NCBI GenBank assembly: GCA_027618565.1
Contig: JAQCEQ010000013.1
Span: forward strand, 1-61,925
Direction of reading: 5' to 3'
Source: Planctomycetota bacterium
Lineage (GTDB): Bacteria; Planctomycetota; Phycisphaerae; Phycisphaerales; SM1A02
DNA length: 61,925 nt
Under the pieces are notes generated by a model, which had not been told where the DNA came from, searched no databases, and worked only from the letters and a program-made list of their open reading frames with translations. Both the position numbers and the translations under genes were made by a program. Every line of letters begins with the position of its first letter. The stretch's first letter is position 1. Of the stretch, positions 52,763 to 61,329 are shown one piece after another.

Positions 52763-54192
52763 GACGATCCTTCGAAGAGAGTTCGGAGATGCGAGAGGTA
52801 GTCGGGACCCTTGGTCATTGCATACCACGCAAGGAAGGTCCCGAGCACGATGGTCGCCAAGGCTAGAGCGCCAGCCCAGGCGACCAACTTACCGCCAGTC
52901 GGCCGGTCGCGACCCAAGTACGCGCCACTGCACTGAAGCTTCAGGAACGCAACATACACCAGCGGCAGGAGGAATCCGGTAACCACCCCCGTCGGCACGG
53001 CGAGCCAGATCGACAGGTCACTCCAGTAGAGGCTGCCCACGACGGCCGGCGCGGGGATCATCGCCCCCCAACGGAATGCTCGCCCACCGAACGGTCGATT
53101 CGCCATCTCCGAGACTGCCACGCCGCAGCAGACCATGTGAAGCACGATGGTGGAGCTCACCATCGCCAGGATGCCAAGGTCGAAGAGCACTCGACCCCAG
53201 ATCGGGCCCACCATCGCGCCAAGCGATTGAGCCGCCTCGACTGGACCGATGGATTTCCCAGTGAATGTCGCCGAAAGCGTGATGGCCGCCACGACCGTCA
53301 TCAGCGTGGTCACGATGATGTACGGCAGCACCATCCCGAACGCGATGTCGGTCCGAGCCAGTTCTCGATGGGATCGACCCCACCCGCGCGCCAACAGCGT
53401 GTAGGGATAGAGAAAGGTCATGTTGATGCCGACCGCGGCGGCAAGTCCCGCGATGATGACGCCCAATGCGGGAACTCCATCGCGGTCGTCGGGGATTCGG
53501 AACGAGAGGAATCCGTCCACGATCTCCCCGCCGTGGCCCAACCCGACGCGCACGAACACCAGGGCAAAGAGACCGACGATGCTCCACACCATCCATCGCA
53601 TGGCTCGTTCAAACGCGCCGCGCCACTTCGCACCGGAGCCAAATCCAAGCGCCATGGGGATCGCCCAGGCGAGCACGAGGAGTCCCATGCCAAATCGCGG
53701 CACTTCCCATCCGGCGACTGCGGCGAGATCGACCAGCACCGCCGAGGCGAGCGAGTACTGCGCGAGATGCCACACGACAGAAGCCACGATTGTCCCGATC
53801 GCCCAGCCCCACGCAAAGACCGGGCCGGCAAATCGGCGCATCGCCGTGAATGGTCGCATGCCAGTGGACAGCGTCTGGTGCGCGATCGCCGCGAAGACGA
53901 TCCCGCCAAGGACCATGCCCAGCGCGGGGACCCACAGCAAGTCGAACCCGAATGCGGCGCCGGCGATGAGGCACGACGAGGCCGTTCCGCCTCCCATTGT
54001 GAGCGCACTCTGCAAGTAGCCGGGGCCTCCGTGGCGCATGTAGGCCCACTGCCTTGACAGCCACGGGCGCCGCAGGGCTTGCTCAAGCCACACGTTCTCT
54101 GCAGCGAGTTGCTCGGGCGGAGTTGACCCCAGAAATGACAGGTCCGACGGCGCGGAGGTCTTTGATGCGTTGACGCGGGCCTCGTCGAACAT
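52759..54192 (-). CDS. Nramp-fold membrane transporter lacking the metal-site motifs
   Basis: A 477-residue protein with about eleven helices. The layout and helix-1 context match Nramp transporters (HGGPGYLQSALTMGGGTASS, AGAAFGFDLLWVPALGM), but the diagnostic DPGN of helix 1 is replaced by GGGT (67-70), and the helix-6 MPH motif by NMTFLYPYTLLARG (257-270). The residues that bind Mn2+/Fe2+ are therefore absent, so the substrate is probably not a classic divalent transition metal; Nramp-related Mg2+ or other transporters are possible. A soluble ~40-residue N-terminal extension precedes helix 1. It is translationally coupled to the oxidoreductase and divergent from the sugar-kinase gene. Confidence 0.82.
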   Translation of the reverse strand: MFDEARVNASKTSAPSDLSFLGSTPPEQLAAENVWLEQALRRPWLSRQWAYMRHGGPGYLQSALTMGGGTASSCLIAGAAFGFDLLWVPALGMVLGGIVFAAIAHQTLSTGMRPFTAMRRFAGPVFAWGWAIGTIVASVVWHLAQYSLASAVLVDLAAVAGWEVPRFGMGLLVLAWAIPMALGFGSGAKWRGAFERAMRWMVWSIVGLFALVFVRVGLGHGGEIVDGFLSFRIPDDRDGVPALGVIIAGLAAAVGINMTFLYPYTLLARGWGRSHRELARTDIAFGMVLPYIIVTTLMTVVAAITLSATFTGKSIGPVEAAQSLGAMVGPIWGRVLFDLGILAMVSSTIVLHMVCCGVAVSEMANRPFGGRAFRWGAMIPAPAVVGSLYWSDLSIWLAVPTGVVTGFLLPLVYVAFLKLQCSGAYLGRDRPTGGKLVAWAGALALATIVLGTFLAWYAMTKGPDYLSHLRTLFEGSS

Positions 54193-54227
54193 GCTTGGAT
54201 GAGGCTACGCCAGTACCCTGCCATGCT

Positions 54228-55160
54228 GTGAGTCCGCGCAACTCGTTCACTACCACGGCCCATGCTCGCGTTGGGCTCTTGGGCAATCCATCGGACATCT
54301 ATGGAGGTGCGGGGATTGGATTTGCTGTGAGTGAATTGGCGGCGACGGTGACCGTGCGGGCTGATGAGCGATGGTCCGCGCCTGGCGAAGCTGGTCAACT
54401 GCTGGAGGCCGCGTGGCAGGCATTCGCCCGTGAACTGGGCATGCTTCACGACGGCGCGCTCCCCGCGTGCTCGCTCTCGATGCAGACAACGATTCCCATG
54501 CAGTCCGGGCTCGGCGGCTCCAGCGCCATCGTGATCGCGGCGATGAGGGCGTGGGGAATGTGGTTGGGCACGCAGCTCGCGCCGATGCGACTGGCTCACG
54601 CGGCGTGGGTCGCCGAGCACACGATCTTGGGGACGATCGCGGGGCCGCTGGATCGATTGGTGCAAGCGCATGAGGGGTTGTGCGTGATGGAGTTTCAGGA
54701 CCCCTTCGCCGCGGCTTCCTTGGAGCACCTCCCACCAGGCATCCTCCCGCCAATGCTCCTCGCGTGGCATCGGGAGGCGGGCCACCCCAGCGGCGATGTG
54801 CACCGTGCGGTGTTTGAGCGATGGGAGCAGGGTGACGCGCAGGTTCGCCGTGTCATGGAGTCGCTGGCCCAACTCGCGAGAGAGGGTGCGGGGCGCCTGC
54901 GCGCTGGGGATCGGCCCAGATTCCTCGAATGCATCGATCGCAACTTCGCGCTGCGCACCAAACTCTTCGATGTCGATCCTCGAGACATCCAGTTGATCCA
55001 GTGTGCTCGCTCGTGCGGAGCCGCTGCAAAGTTGCCCGGCTCCGGCGGCGCGGTGCTGGTGGTGGCGCCAGACCGGCAGTTGCTGGACGATGCGGAAGGC
55101 GCGCTGAGGCAGCTAGGCGCTTCCACTCTCCGGCCAACGGTGAAGGAGCCGACGCCATGA
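54228..55160 (+). CDS. GHMP kinase resembling plant glucuronokinase
   Basis: A 310-residue small-molecule kinase. I start at the GTG at 54228 (SPRNSFTTTAHARVGLLGNP); a TTG at 54195 would add eleven residues. The front motif ARVGLLGNPSDIYGG is close to that of plant glucuronokinase, the ATP loop is QSGLGGSSAIV (92-102) and the C-terminal GHMP motif is KLPGSGGAVLVV. Other remembered similarities to Arabidopsis GlcAK are GTIAGPLDRLVQAHEGLCVM, PPMLLAWHREAG and NFALRTKLFD. If the assignment holds, it makes glucuronate 1-phosphate; another sugar acid is possible. Its stop overlaps the GNAT start by four bases. Confidence 0.8.
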   Translation: MSPRNSFTTTAHARVGLLGNPSDIYGGAGIGFAVSELAATVTVRADERWSAPGEAGQLLEAAWQAFARELGMLHDGALPACSLSMQTTIPMQSGLGGSSAIVIAAMRAWGMWLGTQLAPMRLAHAAWVAEHTILGTIAGPLDRLVQAHEGLCVMEFQDPFAAASLEHLPPGILPPMLLAWHREAGHPSGDVHRAVFERWEQGDAQVRRVMESLAQLAREGAGRLRAGDRPRFLECIDRNFALRTKLFDVDPRDIQLIQCARSCGAAAKLPGSGGAVLVVAPDRQLLDDAEGALRQLGASTLRPTVKEPTP

Positions 55161-55675
55161 GCGGAGATTCCCGCACTCCGACGAGTGTGCCAACGGCAAT
55201 GGCGACGATTGAACTTCGATGGACGCAGGAGATGACGCAAGCGCACCTTGATTTGCGCCATGAACAACTGCGAGTTGGCATGCCGCGCGGCAGCGAGCGC
55301 TATCCCGGCGTGGACGACGATCCGAGCACTCGGTTCTTGCTCGCGTTTGATGCGACGACAGGCAAGCTCGTTGGCTGCGCCACGATGCAGGCGGCTGCGT
55401 GCCCTCACCATGCGCATGACCCTCACGCGCAACACACCCCCTGCCGATTCCGAATCCGCGCGATGGCCGTTGCCGCCCACCACCAGAACCGCGGCATCGG
55501 ATCAGCGCTGGTACGCGAACTCCAGCGACAGGCGACAGCGGATGGCTCCGGTCTCTGGTGCAACGCGCGGCTGAGAGCCGTCCCGATGTATGAGCGGTGC
55601 GGATTCCGGTGCGTCACGGCGGCGTATGAGCTGCCCAACATCGGCCCGCATCGGGATATGGTGTGGGGGGACTAG
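55157..55675 (+). CDS. GNAT-family N-acetyltransferase
   Basis: A 172-residue cytosolic acyl-CoA-dependent acetyltransferase, translationally coupled to the kinase. Core motifs are FRIRAMAVAAHHQNRGIGSA (acetyl-CoA pyrophosphate loop QNRGIG, then ALVRELQ) and the late AVPMYERCGFRCV of motif B. An inserted His-rich loop (CPHHAHDPHAQHTP) sits between strands 2 and 4 and might bind metal. The substrate is unknown. The ATG at 55157 lies in the ATGA overlap; the longer frame from 54929 is a shadow of the kinase. Confidence 0.85.
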   Translation: MSGDSRTPTSVPTAMATIELRWTQEMTQAHLDLRHEQLRVGMPRGSERYPGVDDDPSTRFLLAFDATTGKLVGCATMQAAACPHHAHDPHAQHTPCRFRIRAMAVAAHHQNRGIGSALVRELQRQATADGSGLWCNARLRAVPMYERCGFRCVTAAYELPNIGPHRDMVWGD

Positions 55676-55708
55676 CTTTCCCGAATCGGCCGCGCTAGCT
55701 TGCCATGC

Positions 55709-56227
55709 ATGATCGAATGGGCCTACTTCCCGCGGTCGGCGGCTGCACCAGCGCTGGTGCTGGATCTGGTCGACCTGTTTCGACAGGAGCAGGCATCGAT
55801 CGACTCTCATAGGCACAAGCTCGAGAGCAATCATGTGCTCAACTGCTTGCGGCCGGGACTCCACCGACTTGGATTTGACGTTGAAACTGGCAAGTCCGCC
55901 GGCAAGAAGGTCCGGGTGCCCGTGCTCTACGGCAATCGTGGCGAAGTGTCCAAGGCATTCGATGCGGACGCTCATCACCGCGCGCGCGGTTTTGTCTTGG
56001 AGGTGGAAGCGGGGCGCGCCGTGGTCAACAACCAATTCTTGAAGGATCTCTTCCAGGCTTGCATGATGGAGGGAGTTACTCACCTCGGCATCGCCGTCCG
56101 GCAGGTCTACGGCACCAACAGATCACTCCGACACGACTTCGACACCGTCGTCACCTTCATGGACACGCTTTACGCAAGCCAGCGGCTGAAGCTCCCGCTC
56201 CAAGGCGTGCTCATCGTCGGCTACTGA
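55709..56227 (+). CDS. Protein of unknown function with possible nuclease-like core
   Basis: A 172-residue soluble protein (ATG at 55709, MIEWAYFPRSAAAP). It belongs to a group of small bacterial proteins I remember as hypothetical: the conserved stretch AFDADAHHRARGFVLEVEAG, then NNQFLKDLFQACMMEGVTHL and the end LYASQRLKLPLQGVLIVGY. The D-x-D followed by GFVLEVEAG recalls the strand arrangement of PD-(D/E)xK nucleases with Glu in place of Lys, but this is a weak resemblance and other roles are equally possible. Its 3' end overlaps the SAM-synthetase-like gene on the opposite strand by 17 bases. Confidence 0.65.
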   Translation: MIEWAYFPRSAAAPALVLDLVDLFRQEQASIDSHRHKLESNHVLNCLRPGLHRLGFDVETGKSAGKKVRVPVLYGNRGEVSKAFDADAHHRARGFVLEVEAGRAVVNNQFLKDLFQACMMEGVTHLGIAVRQVYGTNRSLRHDFDTVVTFMDTLYASQRLKLPLQGVLIVGY

Positions 56228-57368
56228 CCGCCTCCGCTTCCCGTCCGCTCGCGGCGAAGTGCCCCCACCTCGCCCAGGAGTGCGCTGAGCGAAGCCCGCG
56301 CTGCATCTCTTCCGCACCGAACAGCTCGCCGACCGCGGCTAGACGGAGGTCGCCGGGAAGGCAGAGCCCGGTCGCGTCGATCGACTCCCCACGCCCATCC
56401 AGCGCACTCTCCAGCGTGAACTCGCGATCCCCGGGCCGGATCGACAGCGTCACCGCGCACTCCTCCACGCCGCGCGAGTGGGCGATTTCCCACGCGAGGT
56501 CGCGCGCAAGGAACGGTCCTGCGCGATCGACCTTCCAGATGTCCTTGCCCGACATCGCGCCGCCGCCAATGGGAACTCGCGGACCATAGAAGTCCATCAC
56601 GAGCTTCTTGCCGGAGAGGCCGTTGTCACCGTGAGGTCCGCCCTCGACAAAGTCGCCGCCGCCGTTGATGATGAACTCCAAGTCGCCGCTGGTGGAGAGA
56701 CCCGGCACGGTCACCGACATGCGCTCGCACTCGGACCGCATTGCACCCTCCACGGCTCGTCGAGCGCGAACGCCATCCCAGCCGGCGCGGTGCTGGACTG
56801 ACACCGAGATCCTGGTAATGACCCACGCTCGAGGCTCCCGATGCTCTTGCACGGACACGATCACCTTTCCGTCGGGGCCGAAGCCCAGCGACGCGTCCTG
56901 CCGAAGCCCGTGGAGCGCCAACGCCAGGCGCCGCACCAACGCCTGCTCCACCGGCATCCCGTCCGTGCCGGGAATCGTGTTTGCATAGCCCGCGACAATG
57001 GACTGGTCGTCCGCCACCTCTCGGAACTCCGCCTCCATCGCAAGCAGCGGCCCGACGCAGAGGTCCATGGACACATGAAGCGAGCCGCGCCTGGGCGGAA
57101 ACACGGCGCAGTAGCCCAGCTCCGCGTACACATCCTTCGCGAGCGCAGCGATGTCAATCCCCGCCGCGTTCCGGCAGGCGATGCGTCCGTCGATGAACAC
57201 ACGGTCGCGATGCACCGCCACTTCCACGCCGACCAGCGCGCGGGATTCGCGCCGCCATGCTTCGAGGACGATTGAATCGGCGATGGCATCGGCCACCTTG
57301 TCCGGGTGACCCGGAAGCACCCACTCGGCGGTGCGGGAGGGTGGCGCTCGTGATGGGGTCGAGATCAT
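56211..57368 (-). CDS. Divergent S-adenosylmethionine synthetase (MetK-like)
   Basis: A 385-residue methionine adenosyltransferase homologue. It keeps GHPDK (20-24), ADDQSIVAGYA (the GDQG region, here DDQ), NGGGDFVEGG, GGPHGDNGLSGKK (243-255) and GGGAMSGKDIWKVDR (268-282), which bind ATP, methionine and the metals. Overall it is clearly more diverged than a housekeeping MetK: the usual SESVxEGHPDK reads EWVLPGHPDK. The N-terminal dozen residues are disordered-looking. It is the last gene of the MoxR/VWA unit, with its ATG in a four-base overlap with the VWA stop. Either a second MAT in this genome or an enzyme using another substrate. Confidence 0.86.
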   Translation of the reverse strand: MISTPSRAPPSRTAEWVLPGHPDKVADAIADSIVLEAWRRESRALVGVEVAVHRDRVFIDGRIACRNAAGIDIAALAKDVYAELGYCAVFPPRRGSLHVSMDLCVGPLLAMEAEFREVADDQSIVAGYANTIPGTDGMPVEQALVRRLALALHGLRQDASLGFGPDGKVIVSVQEHREPRAWVITRISVSVQHRAGWDGVRARRAVEGAMRSECERMSVTVPGLSTSGDLEFIINGGGDFVEGGPHGDNGLSGKKLVMDFYGPRVPIGGGAMSGKDIWKVDRAGPFLARDLAWEIAHSRGVEECAVTLSIRPGDREFTLESALDGRGESIDATGLCLPGDLRLAAVGELFGAEEMQRGLRSAHSWARWGHFAASGREAEAVSSRR

Positions 57369-58753
57369 GCTGCATTCCTTTCATGGCGCGCCGAGCGAAG
57401 TTGCCCGACATGGTTGACATAGTCCTTCATGAATTCGTGCGTGGCGCCGTAGCCACCCGCATCGTTGGGCGTGAGCGCCACCGCGATCCGCGCCGCTCTC
57501 AGCGCGTCCAGGCCCCTGCCGTGCGGCTGCTCCACATGGCCGTCGGTGATGATCACGGCTCGATTCACCCGATTGGCCACCATATGGTCCGCGACGCACT
57601 GAATGCAGGTCCCACCGGTCGTGGGGCATTCGCCCCGCGCCAACGCCGAGAGCGAGACATCGGCCACGGTTGTGGAGAAGAGGTGAATCACTGGATGGAT
57701 GAGTTCGCGGCACGACAGCACGGCTCCATACAGGTCGCCCTTCAGTTCACCGATGCTGCCAGAGACATCCAGATAGATGTGAACCGTTTCCGTCGCCGCG
57801 CCGCGCTGTCTCGCGAGGACCTCGCCACGGTAGAGCATCGGGCGCACGTGGAGCTGCCGCAGGATTCCGGCACGACGGTCCAGCGATGGCAGTGGCGACT
57901 CCACCTCGCGCGGCGAGAAGTGACTCTCGGGGACGCGTCCCGTCAACGATCGACGCGCCACCGCCCGAATCAACCTGGACAGCAACTCGCGGTTGGTGGG
58001 GGGAGCGACCCTGATCGTTTCACGCCGCAGCATCGCGTCGTAGGAGAGGCCGGTGATGGGATTGGGCGGCTGCGGCCATCCCTGCACGATGTCGCGGACT
58101 CGCTGCAGCAAGGCAGGCGCCCGCGACTCCAGATCTCCTGCGCTGGATGCTCCACCCGACTCCGGGCGATGGTCTCCCAAGAGGCGCCCCACATCGACCT
58201 CCTCGTCTGCCTGCTGTGACGAGAGCGCCTCGCGCAGTTGGTCGTAGGTGACCGACTGCGAGTGGTAGAGCGCCGTGTACAGCATCGCCAGGTCACCTCG
58301 CTCCGTCGACATGAGCGCGCCCGGGATCTGGATCGCCGCCCCCGGGGTCCAGTCCTCGGGCGGTCGCAAGAAGCACTCTGGGAATCGGTCAAGGCGGTAG
58401 GTGCTCCGGAACAGCGCCGTGTACGGTGGATCCGGGAACAGGTGGCAGAGCATGGCGTTGATCACCGCGTCGAACACCAGGTTGTCGATCGGCGTCACGC
58501 GCGAGTAGAGACGCGTGTGTCCAAGAATGACATGGTGCAGTTCATGCAGGATGAGCATGACCAGCTTCTCGGGGGTGTTCGCGTGCTGCGACACCCACTC
58601 GGGGTTGATCCGCAGACGCGGACGACCAGCGCATTCGACCGCCGCGGTTGGGACGTCAGTCGTCTCCACGATCTCCACGATTTCCAGGAATGCCGGGAAG
58701 CAGTAGACGCCGGAGGGGAACGAGTTGATGATGGTGTCGGTGAGGGATGGCAT
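57365..58753 (-). CDS. HExxH metallopeptidase-like plus VWA domain protein (DUF2201-like)
   Basis: A 462-residue cytosolic protein. Residues 70-79 are HELHHVILGH, the zinc-binding helix of the putative metallopeptidase half (DUF2201-like). After a linker that contains an acidic segment (SSQQADEEVDVGRLLGDHRP), a VWA domain begins; its MIDAS motif is DVSGSIG (329-335, DxSxS), and the late RAVIITDGHVEQPHG completes it. Proteins of this kind work with MoxR AAA ATPases in substrate remodelling or peptide maturation. Eleven bases separate it from the small gene upstream; its stop overlaps the SAM-synthetase-like ATG. The ATG ending at 58753 (MPSLTDTIINSF) is preferred to the longer frame to 58873. 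Confidence 0.86.
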   Translation of the reverse strand: MPSLTDTIINSFPSGVYCFPAFLEIVEIVETTDVPTAAVECAGRPRLRINPEWVSQHANTPEKLVMLILHELHHVILGHTRLYSRVTPIDNLVFDAVINAMLCHLFPDPPYTALFRSTYRLDRFPECFLRPPEDWTPGAAIQIPGALMSTERGDLAMLYTALYHSQSVTYDQLREALSSQQADEEVDVGRLLGDHRPESGGASSAGDLESRAPALLQRVRDIVQGWPQPPNPITGLSYDAMLRRETIRVAPPTNRELLSRLIRAVARRSLTGRVPESHFSPREVESPLPSLDRRAGILRQLHVRPMLYRGEVLARQRGAATETVHIYLDVSGSIGELKGDLYGAVLSCRELIHPVIHLFSTTVADVSLSALARGECPTTGGTCIQCVADHMVANRVNRAVIITDGHVEQPHGRGLDALRAARIAVALTPNDAGGYGATHEFMKDYVNHVGQLRSARHERNAA

Positions 58754-58764
58754 GAGTGTGGGTC

Positions 58765-59316
58765 CTAGGAGTGTGATGGGTTCGATCGTGGGAGCAGTAG
58801 GTGAAGTTCGCGGAGGAGCTGCGCCGTGGTCACCAATGGCGGCCCATCCCGGATAAAGACCGAGCCAGCGCATCGAGTCAGGACGCAGATAGCCCAGTGG
58901 ATGTCGAATGGATCAATGAGTGTCATCTCCCCCGCGAGGCGACTCCACGGCTGCACTCGCACGACCGTCGCGCACGGGGGAAGTTCGAGGTACACCATGG
59001 GTGTCTCCTCTGCCGCCGACATGATGTAATCGAAGGCGTCGGAGTTCTTCCGAAACCGCGTCCCAAGATCCACGACGGATCCCTCGCGGAGTCGGTCGGC
59101 AATGGCGCACAGCGTTGGCGGCGACTTCGCGTCCCACCGTTTCGGCCCCTCGCCCGCCCTCCGGTCCCGCGTGTCGGCACGATCCGCCAGGCACACGCGA
59201 CTCGCATTGCACAGCGGCACACCCGCGCGCCTCGCCACCGCGTCGGGACGAACGCTCATGTTGGCCAGCCAGCGCGACGCGCCAGCCGCAGTGCTGCGTG
59301 ATCGATCTCCACTCAT
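58765..59316 (-). CDS. Small protein of unknown function in the MoxR/VWA cassette
   Basis: A 183-residue soluble protein with no family I recognise. The start at 59316 (MSGDRSRSTAAGASR) overlaps the MoxR stop by four bases. Four cysteines are spread over the length (PLCNASRVC, TLCAIADR, LPPCATVV, CVLTRCAG). The second half alternates strands and helices (TPMVYLELPPC, GEMTLIDPFDIHWAICVLTR, GPPLVTTAQLLRELHLLL). Located between the ATPase and the VWA gene, it is a candidate substrate or adaptor. The coding frame is supported by coupling on both sides; long frames in other frames here are shadows. Confidence 0.65.
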   Translation of the reverse strand: MSGDRSRSTAAGASRWLANMSVRPDAVARRAGVPLCNASRVCLADRADTRDRRAGEGPKRWDAKSPPTLCAIADRLREGSVVDLGTRFRKNSDAFDYIMSAAEETPMVYLELPPCATVVRVQPWSRLAGEMTLIDPFDIHWAICVLTRCAGSVFIRDGPPLVTTAQLLRELHLLLPRSNPSHS

Positions 59317-61043
59317 GCGTCGGCGCTCCCCTTCCCGACCACGAGCACGGACCTGTCGCACATGCCCCACACGGACTCCCACTGCGCAATGGCGCGATCC
59401 ACATCCGCCGCCGCTACGACCGTCGCGCCCCGAAACAACTCCGTGAGGAGGTTGGCCAGCGCCGGGAAGTCGCGCCGTGCTGGGTCGATCGCGGCGAGCG
59501 AAGCCTCGATGTGCCGCCACAGCTGGAATCGCGGCCCAGCCGACTGGATCGGCAGTTCGATGCCAGCGCCCTCAGCGCACATCGCATGCAGCTGCGCCAG
59601 TTGGTCAAGGACCGGGACGATCAGCCGTTCTGGGTTGCATCGAGTCATCAGGTGGAACGCCAAGGCATGACGGCCGCCCGCCGGAAGTCCCGAGAGCGCG
59701 TCCGCGCAGTACGAAGAGAGCTCCTGCGATGTCAGGCACTGCAGTGACATCGCCTGAAGGCAACGCTGCACTCGGTCTGGGATTGCCGCAAGGACTCGAC
59801 GCGGGTCGGCATCTTCCGTTGACACCAGCGCGAAGGCCGCACGGTGCGCCGCCAGCATGCGCGCCAGGTCCAGTTTCTTGGCGCGGGCCCGTTGCGGGAT
59901 CGATGACGACAGCGCCATCCAGATGGAGTCCCCAATCTCCGGCGACTGACCCAGTGCCTGCCGAGCCGCATGCACCGCCACGATGTTCTGGAACAGCATG
60001 GTTGCTCGACGCCCGCTGAGCGCGATCCCCAGCGACGACAATCGCCCCATGATGTCCACCACATAGGCCGTCACCGCGTTTCCAAGGACGGCTTCCCATC
60101 GTGGCATCCAGTCCTGAGTGAGTGAGATCAGCGAGGCGAGCCGTTCGCGCACCGGAGTCGTGACTGGCGTGATCGAATGCCTGGCGACTGCGGCTTGGTC
60201 GCCTGCGCTGAGCCCTCGCCACGCGGGCACTTCCACCACGAACGGGAAGCGATCGGCCAGCGCCGGGTCCAGTTCCTCGCTGCCCAGGTAGTGGTCGGGG
60301 CTACCCCCAATGGTTGCGCCGACCGAGCCAAGGTCGATCGCATCCGCATCGACCGGAGGATTCATCGCGGCCCATCGGTAGCGCAACTTCTCAAGCGGCA
60401 GACCCTGCACCTTGCGCTCGTGGATGATGGGGAACAGGCGATTGAGCATGTCGGGACGAGCGCGAGAGAGTTCGTCAATGAACACGGCCTCCGCGCCCCA
60501 CACCGATGCCGGAGTCTGCACAAATCGCAGCGAACCATCCGCGTCGGGCACTGGGTAGCCGATCAAATCGTCGTAGTTGACGAGGGCCGCGTTGAAGTGC
60601 CGCCACTCCAGGCCAAACGCCTCCGCGAGCCGGCAGAGAAGAAAACTCTTTGCGGTGCCGTGCTCACCCACCAGGAGGAGTGGCGCCTCAAGGGCTAGCG
60701 CGGCAATGATGACCGGCTCAAGGTGGTCGTAGCCGATGACGCCGAGCTCGCGGAGGATGTGGGTGGGCGCGGGAGCGGGTGCGGTGGTGGTGGCGGGTGT
60801 GGGCGCCTCGGAGGCTGACGGAGCGAGCGTGCTTGCGCGAATGGTGGCGGCTGCATTACCGCTTCTACGCCGCGATTCACGCCACCGGCGAAGCGTGGCG
60901 AAGGCGGAGCCGGCGGCAGGCGCGGCCGGGAGCTGCGGCGGTGCGGCGGGCGCTGGAAGTGCGCTCCCCTTGGTGGTCTGGGTCGGGCTGAAGGTCGCGG
61001 TCGAGTCGCCAGCAATCGGCGACCTCAGGGCATGTCTCGACAT
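59313..61043 (-). CDS. MoxR-family AAA ATPase with Pro/Ala-rich N-terminal extension
   Basis: A 576-residue AAA ATPase starting at the ATG ending at 61043 (MSRHALRSPIAGDST). Residues 1-95 are low-complexity Pro/Ala/Thr, probably a flexible tether. The ATPase then has Walker A GEHGTAKS (126-133), Walker B AVFIDELSRA (186-195), the sensor-like WAAMNPP and the arginine-containing ELDPALADRFPFVVEVPAWR, as in MoxR/YifB-type proteins. About 250 further C-terminal residues are helical. MoxR ATPases usually power the remodelling of a VWA-containing partner, here the HExxH/VWA protein encoded two genes downstream. Divergent from the DUF3883-type gene; the 286-base gap shows no gene but should hold both promoters. 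Confidence 0.88.
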   Translation of the reverse strand: MSRHALRSPIAGDSTATFSPTQTTKGSALPAPAAPPQLPAAPAAGSAFATLRRWRESRRRSGNAAATIRASTLAPSASEAPTPATTTAPAPAPTHILRELGVIGYDHLEPVIIAALALEAPLLLVGEHGTAKSFLLCRLAEAFGLEWRHFNAALVNYDDLIGYPVPDADGSLRFVQTPASVWGAEAVFIDELSRARPDMLNRLFPIIHERKVQGLPLEKLRYRWAAMNPPVDADAIDLGSVGATIGGSPDHYLGSEELDPALADRFPFVVEVPAWRGLSAGDQAAVARHSITPVTTPVRERLASLISLTQDWMPRWEAVLGNAVTAYVVDIMGRLSSLGIALSGRRATMLFQNIVAVHAARQALGQSPEIGDSIWMALSSSIPQRARAKKLDLARMLAAHRAAFALVSTEDADPRRVLAAIPDRVQRCLQAMSLQCLTSQELSSYCADALSGLPAGGRHALAFHLMTRCNPERLIVPVLDQLAQLHAMCAEGAGIELPIQSAGPRFQLWRHIEASLAAIDPARRDFPALANLLTELFRGATVVAAADVDRAIAQWESVWGMCDRSVLVVGKGSADA

Positions 61044-61329
61044 GTCGTTCCTCACGACATCGAGAGCGCCAGCAGTTGGAAAGAAGCCGTTCCCCACCGG
61101 GGGAACTGTTTGCCGAGGCACCGGACTGCGTTCAGGATCGCAGTCAGGACTTTGGCCGCATCGCCCTTTCCTGGGCTGGTCTCAGCACCGTGCGCCGCTG
61201 TGCGGGGTCGGTTGCTACTCGGGCTTGAAGAGACCTGCCCGAGACTCTGGATGCTGGGGGGAAGTGTAGCACCGGCGCGGGGTGTATGCAAGATGGGGAC
61301 GGGAATTGCCGAGGGGTTATCCTGGGGGG

